A stretch of DNA of 64,000 nucleotides from contig NZ_CP040695.2 in the NCBI RefSeq assembly GCF_005954645.2, positions 62,001 through 126,000 on the forward strand, in the 5' to 3' direction. Of this stretch, positions 38,138 to 46,987 are shown in pieces. The notes below the pieces were generated by a model. It saw only the letters and a list, made by a program, of their open reading frames with translations, had not been told where the DNA came from and did not search any database. Made by a program: the position numbers and the translations under genes. Source of the DNA: Nocardioides sp. S-1144 (GTDB lineage: Bacteria; Actinomycetota; Actinomycetes; Propionibacteriales; Nocardioidaceae). Numbering within the stretch: position 1 is the first letter of the stretch; every line of letters begins with the position of its first letter.

Positions 38138-38689
38138 ATGAGACGTCTCACCAGCATGACCACCACCTCGGACCTCGCGGCCGGGTCACGACGGCCGTTG
38201 GCCGCCGGCGACCTGGCCCAGCTGTACGCCGCGCACCGGCTCTCGCTCGTGCGCCTGGCGATCCTGCTCGTCGACGACCGGGCCTCCGCCGAGGACGTCG
38301 TCCAGGACGCCTTCGCCTCCCTCGCCGGCCGGCTCCACCGCCTCCGTGACCCCGACGCCGCGCTCGGCTACCTGCGGACCTCGGTCGTCAACGGCTCCCG
38401 CTCCGCGCTGCGGCGCCGGCGCACGGCGCGCGCCTACGTGCCGCCGGCCGAGGCCGAGCCACCCGGCCCCGACGACCGGGCCGTGCTCGCCGAGGAGCAC
38501 CGCGAGGTGCTCGCCGGCGTCGACCGGCTGGCGCCGCGCCAGCGCGAGGTGCTCGTCCTGCGCTACTGGTCCGGCCTGTCGGAGGCCGAGATCGCCGAGG
38601 CGTGCGGGATCTCCCGCGGCGCCGTCAAGTCCACCGCCAGCCGCGCGCTCGACGCGTTGGAGCAGATCCTGAAGGGAGAGGGCCGATGA
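38138..38689 (+). CDS. ECF sigma factor, SigE-like (183 aa)
   Basis: Alternative sigma factor. Region 2 is at residues ~25-90 (RLAILLVDDRASAEDVVQDAF, one block per helix) and region 4 at ~125-175 (LAPRQREVLVLRYWSGLSEAEIAEA, then SRGAVKSTASRALDALE). The ATG at 38138 has GGAGG six bases upstream; a second in-frame ATG lies at 38156. The stop overlaps the start of the next gene (ATGA), which encodes a membrane protein that is probably its anti-sigma partner. Confidence 0.92.
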   Translation: MRRLTSMTTTSDLAAGSRRPLAAGDLAQLYAAHRLSLVRLAILLVDDRASAEDVVQDAFASLAGRLHRLRDPDAALGYLRTSVVNGSRSALRRRRTARAYVPPAEAEPPGPDDRAVLAEEHREVLAGVDRLAPRQREVLVLRYWSGLSEAEIAEACGISRGAVKSTASRALDALEQILKGEGR

Positions 38690-39558
38690 ACACCCTCGAG
38701 TCACGTCTCGCCGAGGCCCTGGAGGCCCGCGCCGAGCAGGTGCAGGCCGCCGACCTCGGTCCCGGCCGGGTGCCGGCCACCGTGTCCCCGCTGCGCCGCC
38801 GGGTCCAGGTGGGCGGTGCGGTCGCCGCCGCCGCGGCCGTCGCGGCCGCGGCCGTGGTCGCCGTGTCGGTGATGAACGACGACGGCGGCACCTCTCCGTC
38901 ACCCGCGCCGCGACCGACGGTCAGCGACACCGCCAACCCCACCACGCCGCCGGCACCCGGGCCCACCTCCTCGACCAACGCGCCGGAGGACCGGCTGAGC
39001 GACCTCCTGCCCTTCGACACCACCCAGTACGTCGAGCCGGACACGACCGTCCGGTTCGGCGACGGCGAGACGGCCACCATCACCGGCGGCGAGCTCGTGG
39101 TCTCCGGCAGCGGGTCGGTGCTTCGCGGTCCCCTGGAGGGTGTCGACCCGCGGGAGGCCACCTCCATCACCCGGGTCGCCCTCGGGCAGGTGGGCAACGG
39201 CTACCTCCTCGGGCAGACGCTCGGCGGCGACTCACTGGTCCAGGAGCTGTACGTGGCCGGTGACGGGGGCGGCCTGGTCCTGGCCCGGGCTCCCGAGGAC
39301 GTGCCGTTCGGCTTCGGGTACGCCGAGGGCTTCCCGGACGGGTTCCTCACCTGGACGACCGGGGACGGCAGCGGTCTGTTCACCCGGGTGCAGCTCGGCG
39401 ACCCCGCCGGCAACCGCTGGCAGGTCTACCGCTGGGAGGTGACCGGCCCCGGTGAGGGCGGCGGTCCCGAGTCCCTGGCCCGCGACCTGGTGCCGACGGA
39501 CCTCGGCGTGGCCTGCTTCGGCCCCGGCAACCCGCCGCAGAGCGTCACCCCCTGCTGA
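38686..39558 (+). CDS. Membrane protein coupled to ECF sigma, putative anti-sigma (290 aa)
   Basis: Single-pass membrane protein. The cytoplasmic N-terminus (~40 residues) is followed by an Ala/Val helix (AVAAAAAVAAAAVVAVSVM), a Ser/Thr/Pro linker and an exported beta-rich domain of ~190 residues ending with two Cys. The placement directly after the sigma gene with a four-base overlap fits an anti-sigma factor, but the cytoplasmic part is short and shows no zinc-binding HxxxCxxC motif. The role is therefore inferred from context. Confidence 0.8.
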   Translation: MNTLESRLAEALEARAEQVQAADLGPGRVPATVSPLRRRVQVGGAVAAAAAVAAAAVVAVSVMNDDGGTSPSPAPRPTVSDTANPTTPPAPGPTSSTNAPEDRLSDLLPFDTTQYVEPDTTVRFGDGETATITGGELVVSGSGSVLRGPLEGVDPREATSITRVALGQVGNGYLLGQTLGGDSLVQELYVAGDGGGLVLARAPEDVPFGFGYAEGFPDGFLTWTTGDGSGLFTRVQLGDPAGNRWQVYRWEVTGPGEGGGPESLARDLVPTDLGVACFGPGNPPQSVTPC

Positions 39559-39581
39559 GCCCGGCCGGGGCGGTCAGCGCG

Positions 39582-41198
39582 TCAGCGCGGGACCCGCACC
39601 AGGAGCCGGCCGTGGATGCACTCCATGTGCAGCTCGCGGCCGGGCCCGATCGAGTCGCCGTCGAGCTGGCGGGGGGTGTCGGCGCCGGCGCGGATCGACA
39701 CGGTGCGCCCGGTCATCCGGTTGATGGTGTCGTCGGTGCGGGAGCGCTTGGCGAGCACCCGCACGGCGAGCGGGATCCACGACAGGAAGCGCCTCGGGTA
39801 GAGCAGCACCACGTCGAGCTGGCCGTCGTCGATGGAGGCGTCGGGCAGCAGCGGCATCCCGGCCTGCAGGTAGCCGACGTTGCCGACGACGATCGTGCGG
39901 GCCCGGTGCTTGGTGAACTCGCCGCCGTCGACGGAGATCTCCACGCGGGTCGGCGGGAACATCAGCGACTTCAGCGCCGACAGCACGTAGGCCAGCCAGC
40001 CGACCTTCTTCTTGATGTCCTCGTTGACGCCCTCCATGATCGCGGCGTCGAAGCCCATCCCGGCCATCACCATGAAGTAGCTCTCGAAGCCGCCCGGGTG
40101 CTCGGCGTCCGGCTCGCCGTGCGGATCGCCGCCGTCGCCGCGGACGGCGACCATGTCGATCGCCCGGTCCTGGCCGGTGAGCGCGATGTCGATCGCGGCG
40201 CGGATGTAGAGCGGGATGTCGAGGTTGCGGGCCAGCAGGTTGCCGGTGCCGGCCGGCACGATCCCGACCGGGATGCCGGTGCCGGCGAGCTCGGCGCAGA
40301 CCTCGCGCACGGTGCCGTCGCCGCCGCACACGATCACCAGGTCGGCGCCCTGGACCGAGGCCAGCTCGGCCTGACCGGTGCCGGAGTCCTCGGGGGTGGT
40401 CAGGTGCCACCGGGGGTCCTGCCAGCCGGCCGCCCGCGCCATGGCGGTGACCGTGCTCTTGAACGCCGCGACGTCCTCGACCTTGATCGGGTTCAGCACG
40501 ACGGCGAGGCGCTTGGCCGAGGGCAGCGCCTCGGGCAGCGGCTCGATCTTCAGCGCGTGGCTGCGCGGGAGCGGGCTGAACACGACGAGTCCGAGGAGCA
40601 CGACCGTCGCCCCGAGCAGGACGCCGCCGACGACGTCGCTGGGGTAGTGCCGCCCCAGCATCAGCCGGTCGGCGCAGACGAGGACGACGGCCAGCGCGAC
40701 GAACACCAGGACGAGGCGCCGCACGACCGCCTTGCGCACCAGCATCACCGAGAGCACGATCGCGACGCCGCCGAACGCCGCGATGCCCGAGGCGTGGCCG
40801 GACGGGAAGGCGCCGTTGTCGAGCACGTGCTCGGGGTGCTGCCAGTCGGGTCGGACCCGGCCGACCAGCGACTTCAGGCCGCTGGTGGCGAGCGCCGTCA
40901 CCAGCATCACGCCGCCGGCGTACTCGGCGGCGCGACGGTGACCCTTGTAGTAGATGACCACGCAGAGCACGACCGTGTAGCCGGTCATCGCGATGGTGCC
41001 GAAGACGTCCTCGACCACGTGCAGGAACGGCAGCAGGCCGGCGTCGTCGACCGCCCACGTGCGGGCGGAGCGGCCGCGGTCGTCGACGTCGACGAGCCAG
41101 GCCCAGTCCTGGCCGACGGCGAGGGTGAGCACCCCCATCAGGAGCAGGCAGCCCGCGGCCCAGCCCAGCTGGACGGTGCGTGGTCGGTCGAGCAACAC
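39582..41198 (-). CDS. PAP2 phosphatase-diacylglycerol kinase fusion (538 aa)
   Basis: Bifunctional membrane-lipid enzyme. The N-terminal ~220 residues are a membrane PAP2 phosphatase with KSLVGRVRP, PSGHASG and DRLMLGRHYPSDVVGG. The C-terminal ~310 residues are a soluble lipid kinase of the DAGK/YegS type, with VVLNPIKV, VCGGDGTVREV and GTGNLLARNL. Opposing phosphatase and kinase activities on isoprenoid or phosphatidate-type lipids are known for such fusions; the true substrate is unknown. The GTG at 41198 has GAAGGAAC upstream. Confidence 0.93.
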   Translation of the reverse strand: MLLDRPRTVQLGWAAGCLLLMGVLTLAVGQDWAWLVDVDDRGRSARTWAVDDAGLLPFLHVVEDVFGTIAMTGYTVVLCVVIYYKGHRRAAEYAGGVMLVTALATSGLKSLVGRVRPDWQHPEHVLDNGAFPSGHASGIAAFGGVAIVLSVMLVRKAVVRRLVLVFVALAVVLVCADRLMLGRHYPSDVVGGVLLGATVVLLGLVVFSPLPRSHALKIEPLPEALPSAKRLAVVLNPIKVEDVAAFKSTVTAMARAAGWQDPRWHLTTPEDSGTGQAELASVQGADLVIVCGGDGTVREVCAELAGTGIPVGIVPAGTGNLLARNLDIPLYIRAAIDIALTGQDRAIDMVAVRGDGGDPHGEPDAEHPGGFESYFMVMAGMGFDAAIMEGVNEDIKKKVGWLAYVLSALKSLMFPPTRVEISVDGGEFTKHRARTIVVGNVGYLQAGMPLLPDASIDDGQLDVVLLYPRRFLSWIPLAVRVLAKRSRTDDTINRMTGRTVSIRAGADTPRQLDGDSIGPGRELHMECIHGRLLVRVPR

Positions 41199-41289
41199 GG
41201 TTCCTTCGGCGGGGTACGGACAGAAGAGCCAAGTATGACCAACGACCGGCGTGCCGGCCCCTTCGGCGACGGGCACTAGCCTCGGCCCC

Positions 41290-42135
41290 ATGACGCAGCC
41301 GGACGCGACCTGGGTTCCCCGACTGGTCGCCCTCGACATCGACGGCACCCTCCTGAAGTGGGTCCAGGGCGAGGGCACCACCCACGAGGAGGTCGCGCCC
41401 CGGGTGCACGACGCCATCCACCGCGCGCTCGACGCCGGGGCGCACGTCGTCCTGGCCTCGGGGCGCTCGCCGCACGACATGACCACCATCGCCGACCTCC
41501 TCGACCTCCACGGCCACGAGCAGGAGCGGCTCTGGGTCGTGGCCAGCAACGGCGCGGTGATCTTCCGCTACCTCCCCGGCGGCGAGGCCGAGATCGTCCA
41601 CGAGGACCTCTTCGACGCCGCGCCGGCCGTGCGCGCGATCCTCGAGCTGCGCCCGGGCGCCCGGGTCGCCGTCGAGGACCGCGGCCGCGGCTACCGGGTG
41701 ACCTCGCCGTTCCCCGACGGCGAGCTGGCCGGGGAGATGGTCACCGCCGACGTCGAGGAGCTCGTGGCCAACCCGGTCAGCCGCGTCATCATCCGCGACC
41801 CCGACGCCACCGCCGAGGACTTCGTCGCCCTGGCCGCCGACCTCGGGCTGCACGGCACCGACTACGTCGTCGGCTGGACCGCCTGGCTCGACCTCACGCC
41901 CGTCGGCGTCTCCAAGGCCTCCGGGTTGCAGCACGTGTGCGACGAGCTCGGCCTCGGCGCCGAGGACGCCCTCGCCATCGGCGACGGCCGCAACGACCTC
42001 GAGATGCTCGCGTGGGCGCGCCGTGGCGTCGCCATGGGCCAGGCCGTCGAGGAGGTCCGCGCGGCCGCCGACGCCGTCACCGGGACCGTCTACGAGGACG
42101 GCGTCGCCGTCGAGCTCGACCGCTGGTTCCCGTGA
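41290..42135 (+). CDS. HAD-family phosphatase, Cof-like (281 aa)
   Basis: Haloacid dehalogenase-type phosphatase with a C2 cap. Motif I is ALDIDGTLL, motif II ASGRSP, the motif III Lys is in VGVSKASGL, and motif IV is AIGDGRNDLEML. The substrate is probably a phosphorylated sugar or nucleotide. The ATG at 41290 follows a TAGCCT -10 box (41277-41282) by seven bases, so it is probably leaderless. It starts a four-gene run with overlapping ends; next is a GNAT gene with a GTGA overlap. Confidence 0.92.
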   Translation: MTQPDATWVPRLVALDIDGTLLKWVQGEGTTHEEVAPRVHDAIHRALDAGAHVVLASGRSPHDMTTIADLLDLHGHEQERLWVVASNGAVIFRYLPGGEAEIVHEDLFDAAPAVRAILELRPGARVAVEDRGRGYRVTSPFPDGELAGEMVTADVEELVANPVSRVIIRDPDATAEDFVALAADLGLHGTDYVVGWTAWLDLTPVGVSKASGLQHVCDELGLGAEDALAIGDGRNDLEMLAWARRGVAMGQAVEEVRAAADAVTGTVYEDGVAVELDRWFP

Positions 42136-42647
42136 CCGCGATCCCGGTCCAGGTCACGACCGAGCGGCTCCGGCTGATCCTGGTCACGCCCGAGGACGCC
42201 GCCGACATGCTCGCCGGGCGACGCCAGGAGCGCTGGCACCCCGACTACCCGCGCCAGGACGACCTCGACGCCGTGTCGATGGTCGGCCCGGCCGTCGGCG
42301 GCAGCCCCTGGGGTCCGCGCCACGTCGTCCACGAGCTCCGTGCCGTCGGCACCATCGGCTTCTACGGCCCGCCGGACGAGCACGACGAGGTCGAGATCGG
42401 CTACGGACTCGTGCAGGACGTCTGGCGCCGGGGCATCGCCACCGAGGCGATCGCCGCGCTGCTGACCGAGACCGACCGGGTCGGCGTCCGGGTGCGCGCC
42501 TCGGTGCTGCCCTGGAACGTGATGAGCCTGCGCGTGCTCGCCAAGTCCGGCTTCACCGAGCTGCGCGGCGCAGACGAGGAGGGCCAGCTCGTGATGGCCC
42601 GCCCGCTGCCCCGCCACCTGCGTGGGTCGGCGGGCGGGTCGGCCTGA
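42132..42647 (+). CDS. GNAT-family N-acetyltransferase (171 aa)
   Basis: RimJ/RimL-like acetyltransferase: VTTERLRLILVTPEDA at the N-terminus, EIGYGLVQDVWRRGIATEAI with the acetyl-CoA-binding RxxGxA loop, and NVMSLRVLAKSGFTE near the end. The substrate (a protein N-terminus or small amine) is unknown. The GTG start overlaps the preceding HAD gene, and the stop overlaps the next HAD gene by one base. Confidence 0.92.
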   Translation: MTAIPVQVTTERLRLILVTPEDAADMLAGRRQERWHPDYPRQDDLDAVSMVGPAVGGSPWGPRHVVHELRAVGTIGFYGPPDEHDEVEIGYGLVQDVWRRGIATEAIAALLTETDRVGVRVRASVLPWNVMSLRVLAKSGFTELRGADEEGQLVMARPLPRHLRGSAGGSA

Positions 42648-43450
42648 TGCTCGTCGCCACCGACCTCGACGGCACCCTGCTGCGCTCCGACGGCACCGTC
42701 TCGGACGCGACCCGCCGGGTGCTCGCCGCCGTCGACGCCGCCGGCGTGCCGGTGGTGTTCGTGACGGCCCGGCCGCTGCGGTGGATGGACGACCTCTGGT
42801 CGATGGTCGGGGCCCACGGCGTCGCGATCGTGAGCAACGGCGCGATCGTCTACGACGTCGCGGCGCGCGAGGTGCGCCGCCTCCGCGGCCTCGAGCCGGC
42901 CGCCGGGCTGGCCGTGGTGGACGCCGTGCGCGCCGCCGTGCCGCTGGCCCAGCTGGCCATCGAGACCGTCGGCGGCATCCGGCGCGACCCGTCCTACGAC
43001 GACCGGCAGGACGACGTCCCGGCGCCGGCCGGCAGCCCGGTCGGCCCGCTGGCCGAGCTGTGGGACGTGCCGGCCGTCAAGCTCCTCGTGCGGCACGCCG
43101 GCACCGACCACGACGCGTTCCGCGCCGCCGTCGAGGCCGCCGTCGGGGACGCCGCGATCGCGACCTGGACGGTGCCCGGCCTGGTCGAGATCAGTGCCCC
43201 CGGCGTCACCAAGGCCGCCGCCCTCGCCGAGGTGTGCGCCGACCTCGGCGTCGCGCCCGCCGACGTCGTCGCCTTCGGCGACATGCCCAACGACGTCGCC
43301 ATGCTCAGCTGGGCCGGTACGTCGTACGCCGTCGCCGGCGCGCACCCCTCGGTGCTCGCCGCCGCCGACCACGTGGCCCCCGCCAACGACGACGACGGCG
43401 TGGCCCGGGTGCTGGCCCGTCTGGTCCCCGCAGCCGCTCATCTGTTGTGA
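42647..43450 (+). CDS. HAD-family phosphatase, Cof-like (267 aa)
   Basis: Second HAD phosphatase of the run. Motif I is ATDLDGTLLRSDG, motif II FVTARP, the motif III Lys is in GVTKAAAL, and motif IV is AFGDMPNDVAML. It shares overall layout with the protein at 41290-42135 but is not a recent duplicate. It is co-translated with the GNAT gene upstream. The substrate is unknown. Confidence 0.92.
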   Translation: MLVATDLDGTLLRSDGTVSDATRRVLAAVDAAGVPVVFVTARPLRWMDDLWSMVGAHGVAIVSNGAIVYDVAAREVRRLRGLEPAAGLAVVDAVRAAVPLAQLAIETVGGIRRDPSYDDRQDDVPAPAGSPVGPLAELWDVPAVKLLVRHAGTDHDAFRAAVEAAVGDAAIATWTVPGLVEISAPGVTKAAALAEVCADLGVAPADVVAFGDMPNDVAMLSWAGTSYAVAGAHPSVLAAADHVAPANDDDGVARVLARLVPAAAHLL

Positions 43451-44220
43451 TGGTCCGCGTGATCCCCCGCGCCCGCACCGTCCCGGCCGCCGTGCTGGCT
43501 GCCCTCGTGGCGGTGCTCGTCGTGTCCTGGGCGCCGGCGCAGGCCGCCCCGGCGACCCCGGCGGCCCGCGGCGCGGTGGCGCCCGCCGAGTCCGACCAGG
43601 CCACCTTCACCGGCATCTTCGTGGGCCGCCCGGTGGTCGAGGGCGACGTCGGCGCCCGGGTGCGGATCTACCAGGTCGAGGTCTCCGAGGTCTTCGGTCC
43701 GCTCGACATCGCCACCGAGCGGGTCACGGTCCGCTCGCGCGCCCAGCTCGAGACGTGCAGCGACCCCTCGTCCCGTCCGGGCGGCGGTGGCCGCCAGGGC
43801 CGCGAGGAGCAGCAGAGCGAGAGCCCCACCCCCAGCGACCCGGCCTCGCCCACGACGCCGGCCAGCCCGATCGACCGCCAGCTGCGGCTCTTCGAGACGA
43901 CCGTGCAGGGCGGTGACTACGTCGTCGCGACCTGCGACGAGGTGGTCCTCGCCTCCGAGACCGTGATCGCCCAGGTCACCCGCCAGCTCGGCGCCGGGCG
44001 TCCCCCGGGCCTGCCGACGCCGGCGCCCGACCCGCTCGACGACGTCGGGTTCCTGTGCCCCGAGACCGACGACGTCCTCGACGTCGACGACGCCTCGTCG
44101 TGCCCGACTCTCGACGAGGGCCAGCCCTTCGACCGCGCCGCGGCCCCGGGCCTGGCGCTGGTCATCGTGGGCCTGCTCGGCCTGGTCGTCGCCCGCCGGC
44201 TGGGCCGCTCGCGCGGCTGA
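43450..44220 (+). CDS. Cell-surface protein with signal peptide and C-terminal anchor helix (256 aa)
   Basis: Predicted exported protein anchored by a C-terminal membrane helix (GLALVIVGLLGLVVA followed by basic residues). The signal peptide runs through VPAAVLAALVAVLVVSWAP to an AQA-type site. The mature domain (~45-210) contains four Cys and a low-complexity Ser/Pro/Gln insert. No enzyme motif is seen. The start overlaps the preceding HAD stop by one base, so it belongs to the same transcription unit, though a functional link is unclear. Confidence 0.83.
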   Translation: MVRVIPRARTVPAAVLAALVAVLVVSWAPAQAAPATPAARGAVAPAESDQATFTGIFVGRPVVEGDVGARVRIYQVEVSEVFGPLDIATERVTVRSRAQLETCSDPSSRPGGGGRQGREEQQSESPTPSDPASPTTPASPIDRQLRLFETTVQGGDYVVATCDEVVLASETVIAQVTRQLGAGRPPGLPTPAPDPLDDVGFLCPETDDVLDVDDASSCPTLDEGQPFDRAAAPGLALVIVGLLGLVVARRLGRSRG

Positions 44221-44265
44221 CCCCCGGCCTCACGGCGTCGGGTCACGAGGGCCGGTGGGCCCCCC

Positions 44266-44880
44266 TCAGAGGTACATGCCACCCGTGCCGGGACGCCCGT
44301 CGTCGGGCTCCTGGGGGCCGCCCGGCTGCGGGGCACCCAGCGGCGACTGGGCGCCGGGCACGCCGCCGGGGAGCGCCCGGCGGATCTGCTCGAACTGGGC
44401 GCGGGCGGCCATCTGCTGGGCGTAGATCGCGGTCTGGATGCCGTGGAAGAGGCCCTCGAGCCACCCGACGAGCTGGGCCTGCGCGATCCGCAGCTCGCCC
44501 TCGGACGGCGTGGTGCCCTCGGCGAAGGGCAGCGAGAGCCGCTCCAGCTCCTCGACGAGCTCGGGGGCCAGGCCCTGTTCGAGCTCCTTGATGGAGGAGG
44601 CGTGGATCTCCTTGAGGCGGACCCGGCTGGCCTCGTCGAGCGGCGCGGCCTTCACCTCCTCGAGCAGCTGACGGATCATGCTGCCGATCCGCATCACCTT
44701 CGCGGGCTGCTCGACCAGGTCGGTGAGGTTGCGCTCGCCGTCACCCTCGCCGTCGTCGGTGCCGCCGCCCACGGCGTCCGCGAGGGCGGACGCCGGCACG
44801 GTGCCGACGGGCTTGCCGTCGGGTCCGACGATGACGACCTGCTGGTCCTGCTCGGGCTGCCCGCTCTGCTCCTGCGTCAT
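44266..44880 (-). CDS. bpa: Bacterial proteasome activator Bpa/PafE
   Basis: Ring-forming, ATP-independent activator of the 20S proteasome in actinobacteria. The core four-helix segment is recognisable: VMRIGSMIRQLLEEVKAAPLD, IKELEQGLAPELVEELERL, and QAQLVGWLEGLFHGIQTAI (quoted as separate blocks). The C-terminus ends GGMYL, in place of the GQYL anchor that docks into the proteasome. The ATG at 44880 has a TACCGT -10 box seven bases upstream (44888-44893, minus strand), so it is probably leaderless. The proteasome genes themselves are outside the window. Confidence 0.92.
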   Translation of the reverse strand: MTQEQSGQPEQDQQVVIVGPDGKPVGTVPASALADAVGGGTDDGEGDGERNLTDLVEQPAKVMRIGSMIRQLLEEVKAAPLDEASRVRLKEIHASSIKELEQGLAPELVEELERLSLPFAEGTTPSEGELRIAQAQLVGWLEGLFHGIQTAIYAQQMAARAQFEQIRRALPGGVPGAQSPLGAPQPGGPQEPDDGRPGTGGMYL

Positions 44881-44959
44881 GCGCCCCACGGTACTGACCG
44901 GGCCCGACGCCCGGCGCCGGCCCTCGCCGGTCCGGTGGGCACCCGCGCGGGTCCGCGGG

Positions 44960-45937
44960 TCAGAGGGTGAGGACGATCTTGCCGGTGTGGCCGCCCTCGT
45001 CCATCCGCCGGTGCGCGGCGGCGACCTCCTCGAGCGGCAGGGTGCGGTCCACGACGGGCCGGATCGTGCCGTCGGCCACCAGGGGCCACACGTGCTCGAC
45101 GACGGCGGCGCAGATCGCGGCCTTGTCGGGCAGCGGCCGGCCGCGCAGCGACGTCGCGATGACGGCCCCGCGCTTGGCGAGCAGCTTGCCCAGCGGCAGC
45201 TCGCCCTTCGCGCCGCCCTGCAGGCCGATCACGACGAGCCGGCCCTCGGTGGCCAGCGCGTCGACGTTGCGGCCCAGGTAGCTGCCGCCCATGTTGTCGA
45301 GGATGACGTCGACCCCGGCGCCGTCGGTGACCTCGCGGACCACCTCCACGAAGTCCTGGTCGCGGTAGCTGATCGTCACGTCGGCGCCCAGGTCGGCGCA
45401 GAACGCGAGCTTCTCGGCGCTGCCGCCGGTGGTCAGCACGCGCGCGCCGAGCGCCTTCGCGAGCTGGATCGCGAAGGTGCCGATCCCACCCGCCCCGCCG
45501 TGCACCAGGAAGGTCTCGTCGGGCTTCAGCCCGGCGACCATGAACACGTTGGAGAACACCGTGCACGCCACCTCGGGCAGCGCCGCGGCGGTGACCAGGT
45601 CGACGCCCTCGGGCACGGGCATCAGCTGGCCGACGGGGACGACGGCCTGGGAGGCGTAGCCGCCCCCGGCCAGCAGCGCGCAGACCTCGTCGCCGACCCG
45701 GGGGCCCTCGACGCCCTCACCGAGGGCGGCCACGGTGCCGCTGCACTCCAGCCCGATCGTCGCGCTCGCCCCGGGCGGGGGCGGGTAGTGCCCCTGGCGC
45801 TGCAGGGCGTCGGCCCGGTTGACCGCCGTGGCGACCACCTCGACGAGGACCTCCCCGGGCCCGGGCGTGAGGTCGGCGACCTCCTGGACCGAGAGGATCT
45901 CGGGACCGCCGGCGCCGTCGGCGACGACCGCCCTCAC
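44960..45937 (-). CDS. Quinone oxidoreductase, zeta-crystallin/PIG3-like (325 aa)
   Basis: NADPH-dependent MDR-family oxidoreductase without zinc. It has VNRADALQRQGHYPPPPGAS typical of the PIG3/TP53I3 group, GLECSGTV, and the Rossmann motif VHGGAGGIGTFAIQLAK. It probably reduces quinones. Start GTG at 45937, overlapping the stop of the upstream 46305-45934 gene by four bases, so the two are co-translated. Confidence 0.92.
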   Translation of the reverse strand: MRAVVADGAGGPEILSVQEVADLTPGPGEVLVEVVATAVNRADALQRQGHYPPPPGASATIGLECSGTVAALGEGVEGPRVGDEVCALLAGGGYASQAVVPVGQLMPVPEGVDLVTAAALPEVACTVFSNVFMVAGLKPDETFLVHGGAGGIGTFAIQLAKALGARVLTTGGSAEKLAFCADLGADVTISYRDQDFVEVVREVTDGAGVDVILDNMGGSYLGRNVDALATEGRLVVIGLQGGAKGELPLGKLLAKRGAVIATSLRGRPLPDKAAICAAVVEHVWPLVADGTIRPVVDRTLPLEEVAAAHRRMDEGGHTGKIVLTL

Positions 45938-46305
45938 CGGGCCTCCTCGAGGTCCTGGTCGCCGAGGTCGGCGTCCGCGAGGTCGGGGGTGTGGTCGATC
46001 GCCCCGTCGTCGGGGATGTCGAGGTCGGGGACGTCGTCGGGGTCGGGCGCGTCGCGCGGGCGGTCCCAGCCCTCGGCGAGCGCCTGCGCCCGGGCGGCGA
46101 GCTTCTCGACGGTGGCGGGCGACGCCGAGGCGGCGCCGGCGGCGTAGCCGAGCAGGTAGGTGGTCACGGGCCCGGCGTAGTGCTCGACGCCGTGGTCGAC
46201 CCGGGCATGGGCCAGCTCGGCCAGGTCGTTCAGCAGGCCCTCGTCCACCTCGGTCTCGAGGTCGAGGACGTCGCACAGCTCGTCGATCCAGTCGTGGAGG
46301 TTCAC
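45934..46305 (-). CDS. DUF6457-like protein (123 aa)
   Basis: Small acidic protein that begins LHDWIDELCDVLDLETEVDE and has a helical core (LLNDLAELAHARVDHGVEHY, then YLLGYAAGAA) with an Asp-rich tail. This pattern matches the DUF6457 domain, which is often next to or fused with MobA; here mobA lies 59 bases upstream on the same strand. Start GTG at 46305. Function unknown; a role linked to molybdenum cofactor use is suggested by context. Confidence 0.8.
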   Translation of the reverse strand: MNLHDWIDELCDVLDLETEVDEGLLNDLAELAHARVDHGVEHYAGPVTTYLLGYAAGAASASPATVEKLAARAQALAEGWDRPRDAPDPDDVPDLDIPDDGAIDHTPDLADADLGDQDLEEAR

Positions 46306-46364
46306 GCGACAAGCGTCCTCAACGCGGCGCGCGTGCGCAACCCCGCCCGCCGCCCGATCGGGGC

Positions 46365-46949
46365 TCAGGGGACGTCCAGGTCCCGCACGTCGGTCCAGGT
46401 GTCGACGTCGCGGTGCTCCTGCCCGGTGGCCGCGACCTCGGCCAGGTCGAGCGGCTCCAGCAGCCGCCAGACGGCGGTGCCGTTCCGGTCCTCCGGGCCG
46501 GGGGCGACCGCGGCGAGCCGGACCCGGTCCACCACGAGCGCGAGCTGGCGGCGTCCGTCGGGGCCGACGAGCACGGCGCCGTCGCGTCCGCGCGCCGCCG
46601 CGTGCAGCCGCCGCACGGTCGCCGCGGTCAGGCGTGGCATGTCGACCGCGACCACCGCGACCCTCGGCGCCTGCGCCGGCGTCCGCACCAGCGCGTCGCA
46701 GCCCGTGAGCAGCCCGGCTGCCGGGCCGCCGTGGCGCGGCTCCTCGACGACGAAGGTCACCGGCCGGCCCGGCGGGGCCGTGCGCGCCTCCTCGCCGACC
46801 ACGACGACCTCGGCGGCCTCGCGGACGGCGTCCAGCGCGTGCGCGAGGAGGGTGCGCCCGTCGACCTCGACGGCGGCCTTGTCGACGCCGCCCAGCCGGC
46901 TGCCCCGCCCGCCTGCCAGGACGACGGCGCAGAAGCTCTCGGGGTCCAC
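46365..46949 (-). CDS. mobA: Molybdenum cofactor guanylyltransferase-like protein
   Basis: Nucleotidyltransferase that attaches GMP to molybdopterin. It starts with the family signature VVLAGGRGSRLGGVDKAAVE, followed by ALDAVREAAEVVVVG, GPAAGLLTGCDAL and the metal-binding VAVDMPRLT. It is 194 residues, as usual for MobA. GTG start at 46949. No other molybdenum cofactor or molybdoenzyme genes are in the window, so a related NTP-transferase specificity cannot be excluded. Confidence 0.87.
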   Translation of the reverse strand: MDPESFCAVVLAGGRGSRLGGVDKAAVEVDGRTLLAHALDAVREAAEVVVVGEEARTAPPGRPVTFVVEEPRHGGPAAGLLTGCDALVRTPAQAPRVAVVAVDMPRLTAATVRRLHAAARGRDGAVLVGPDGRRQLALVVDRVRLAAVAPGPEDRNGTAVWRLLEPLDLAEVAATGQEHRDVDTWTDVRDLDVP

Positions 46950-46987
46950 GGGCCCATCGTCGCACCGCGCGGTGGCACGCTGGACCC

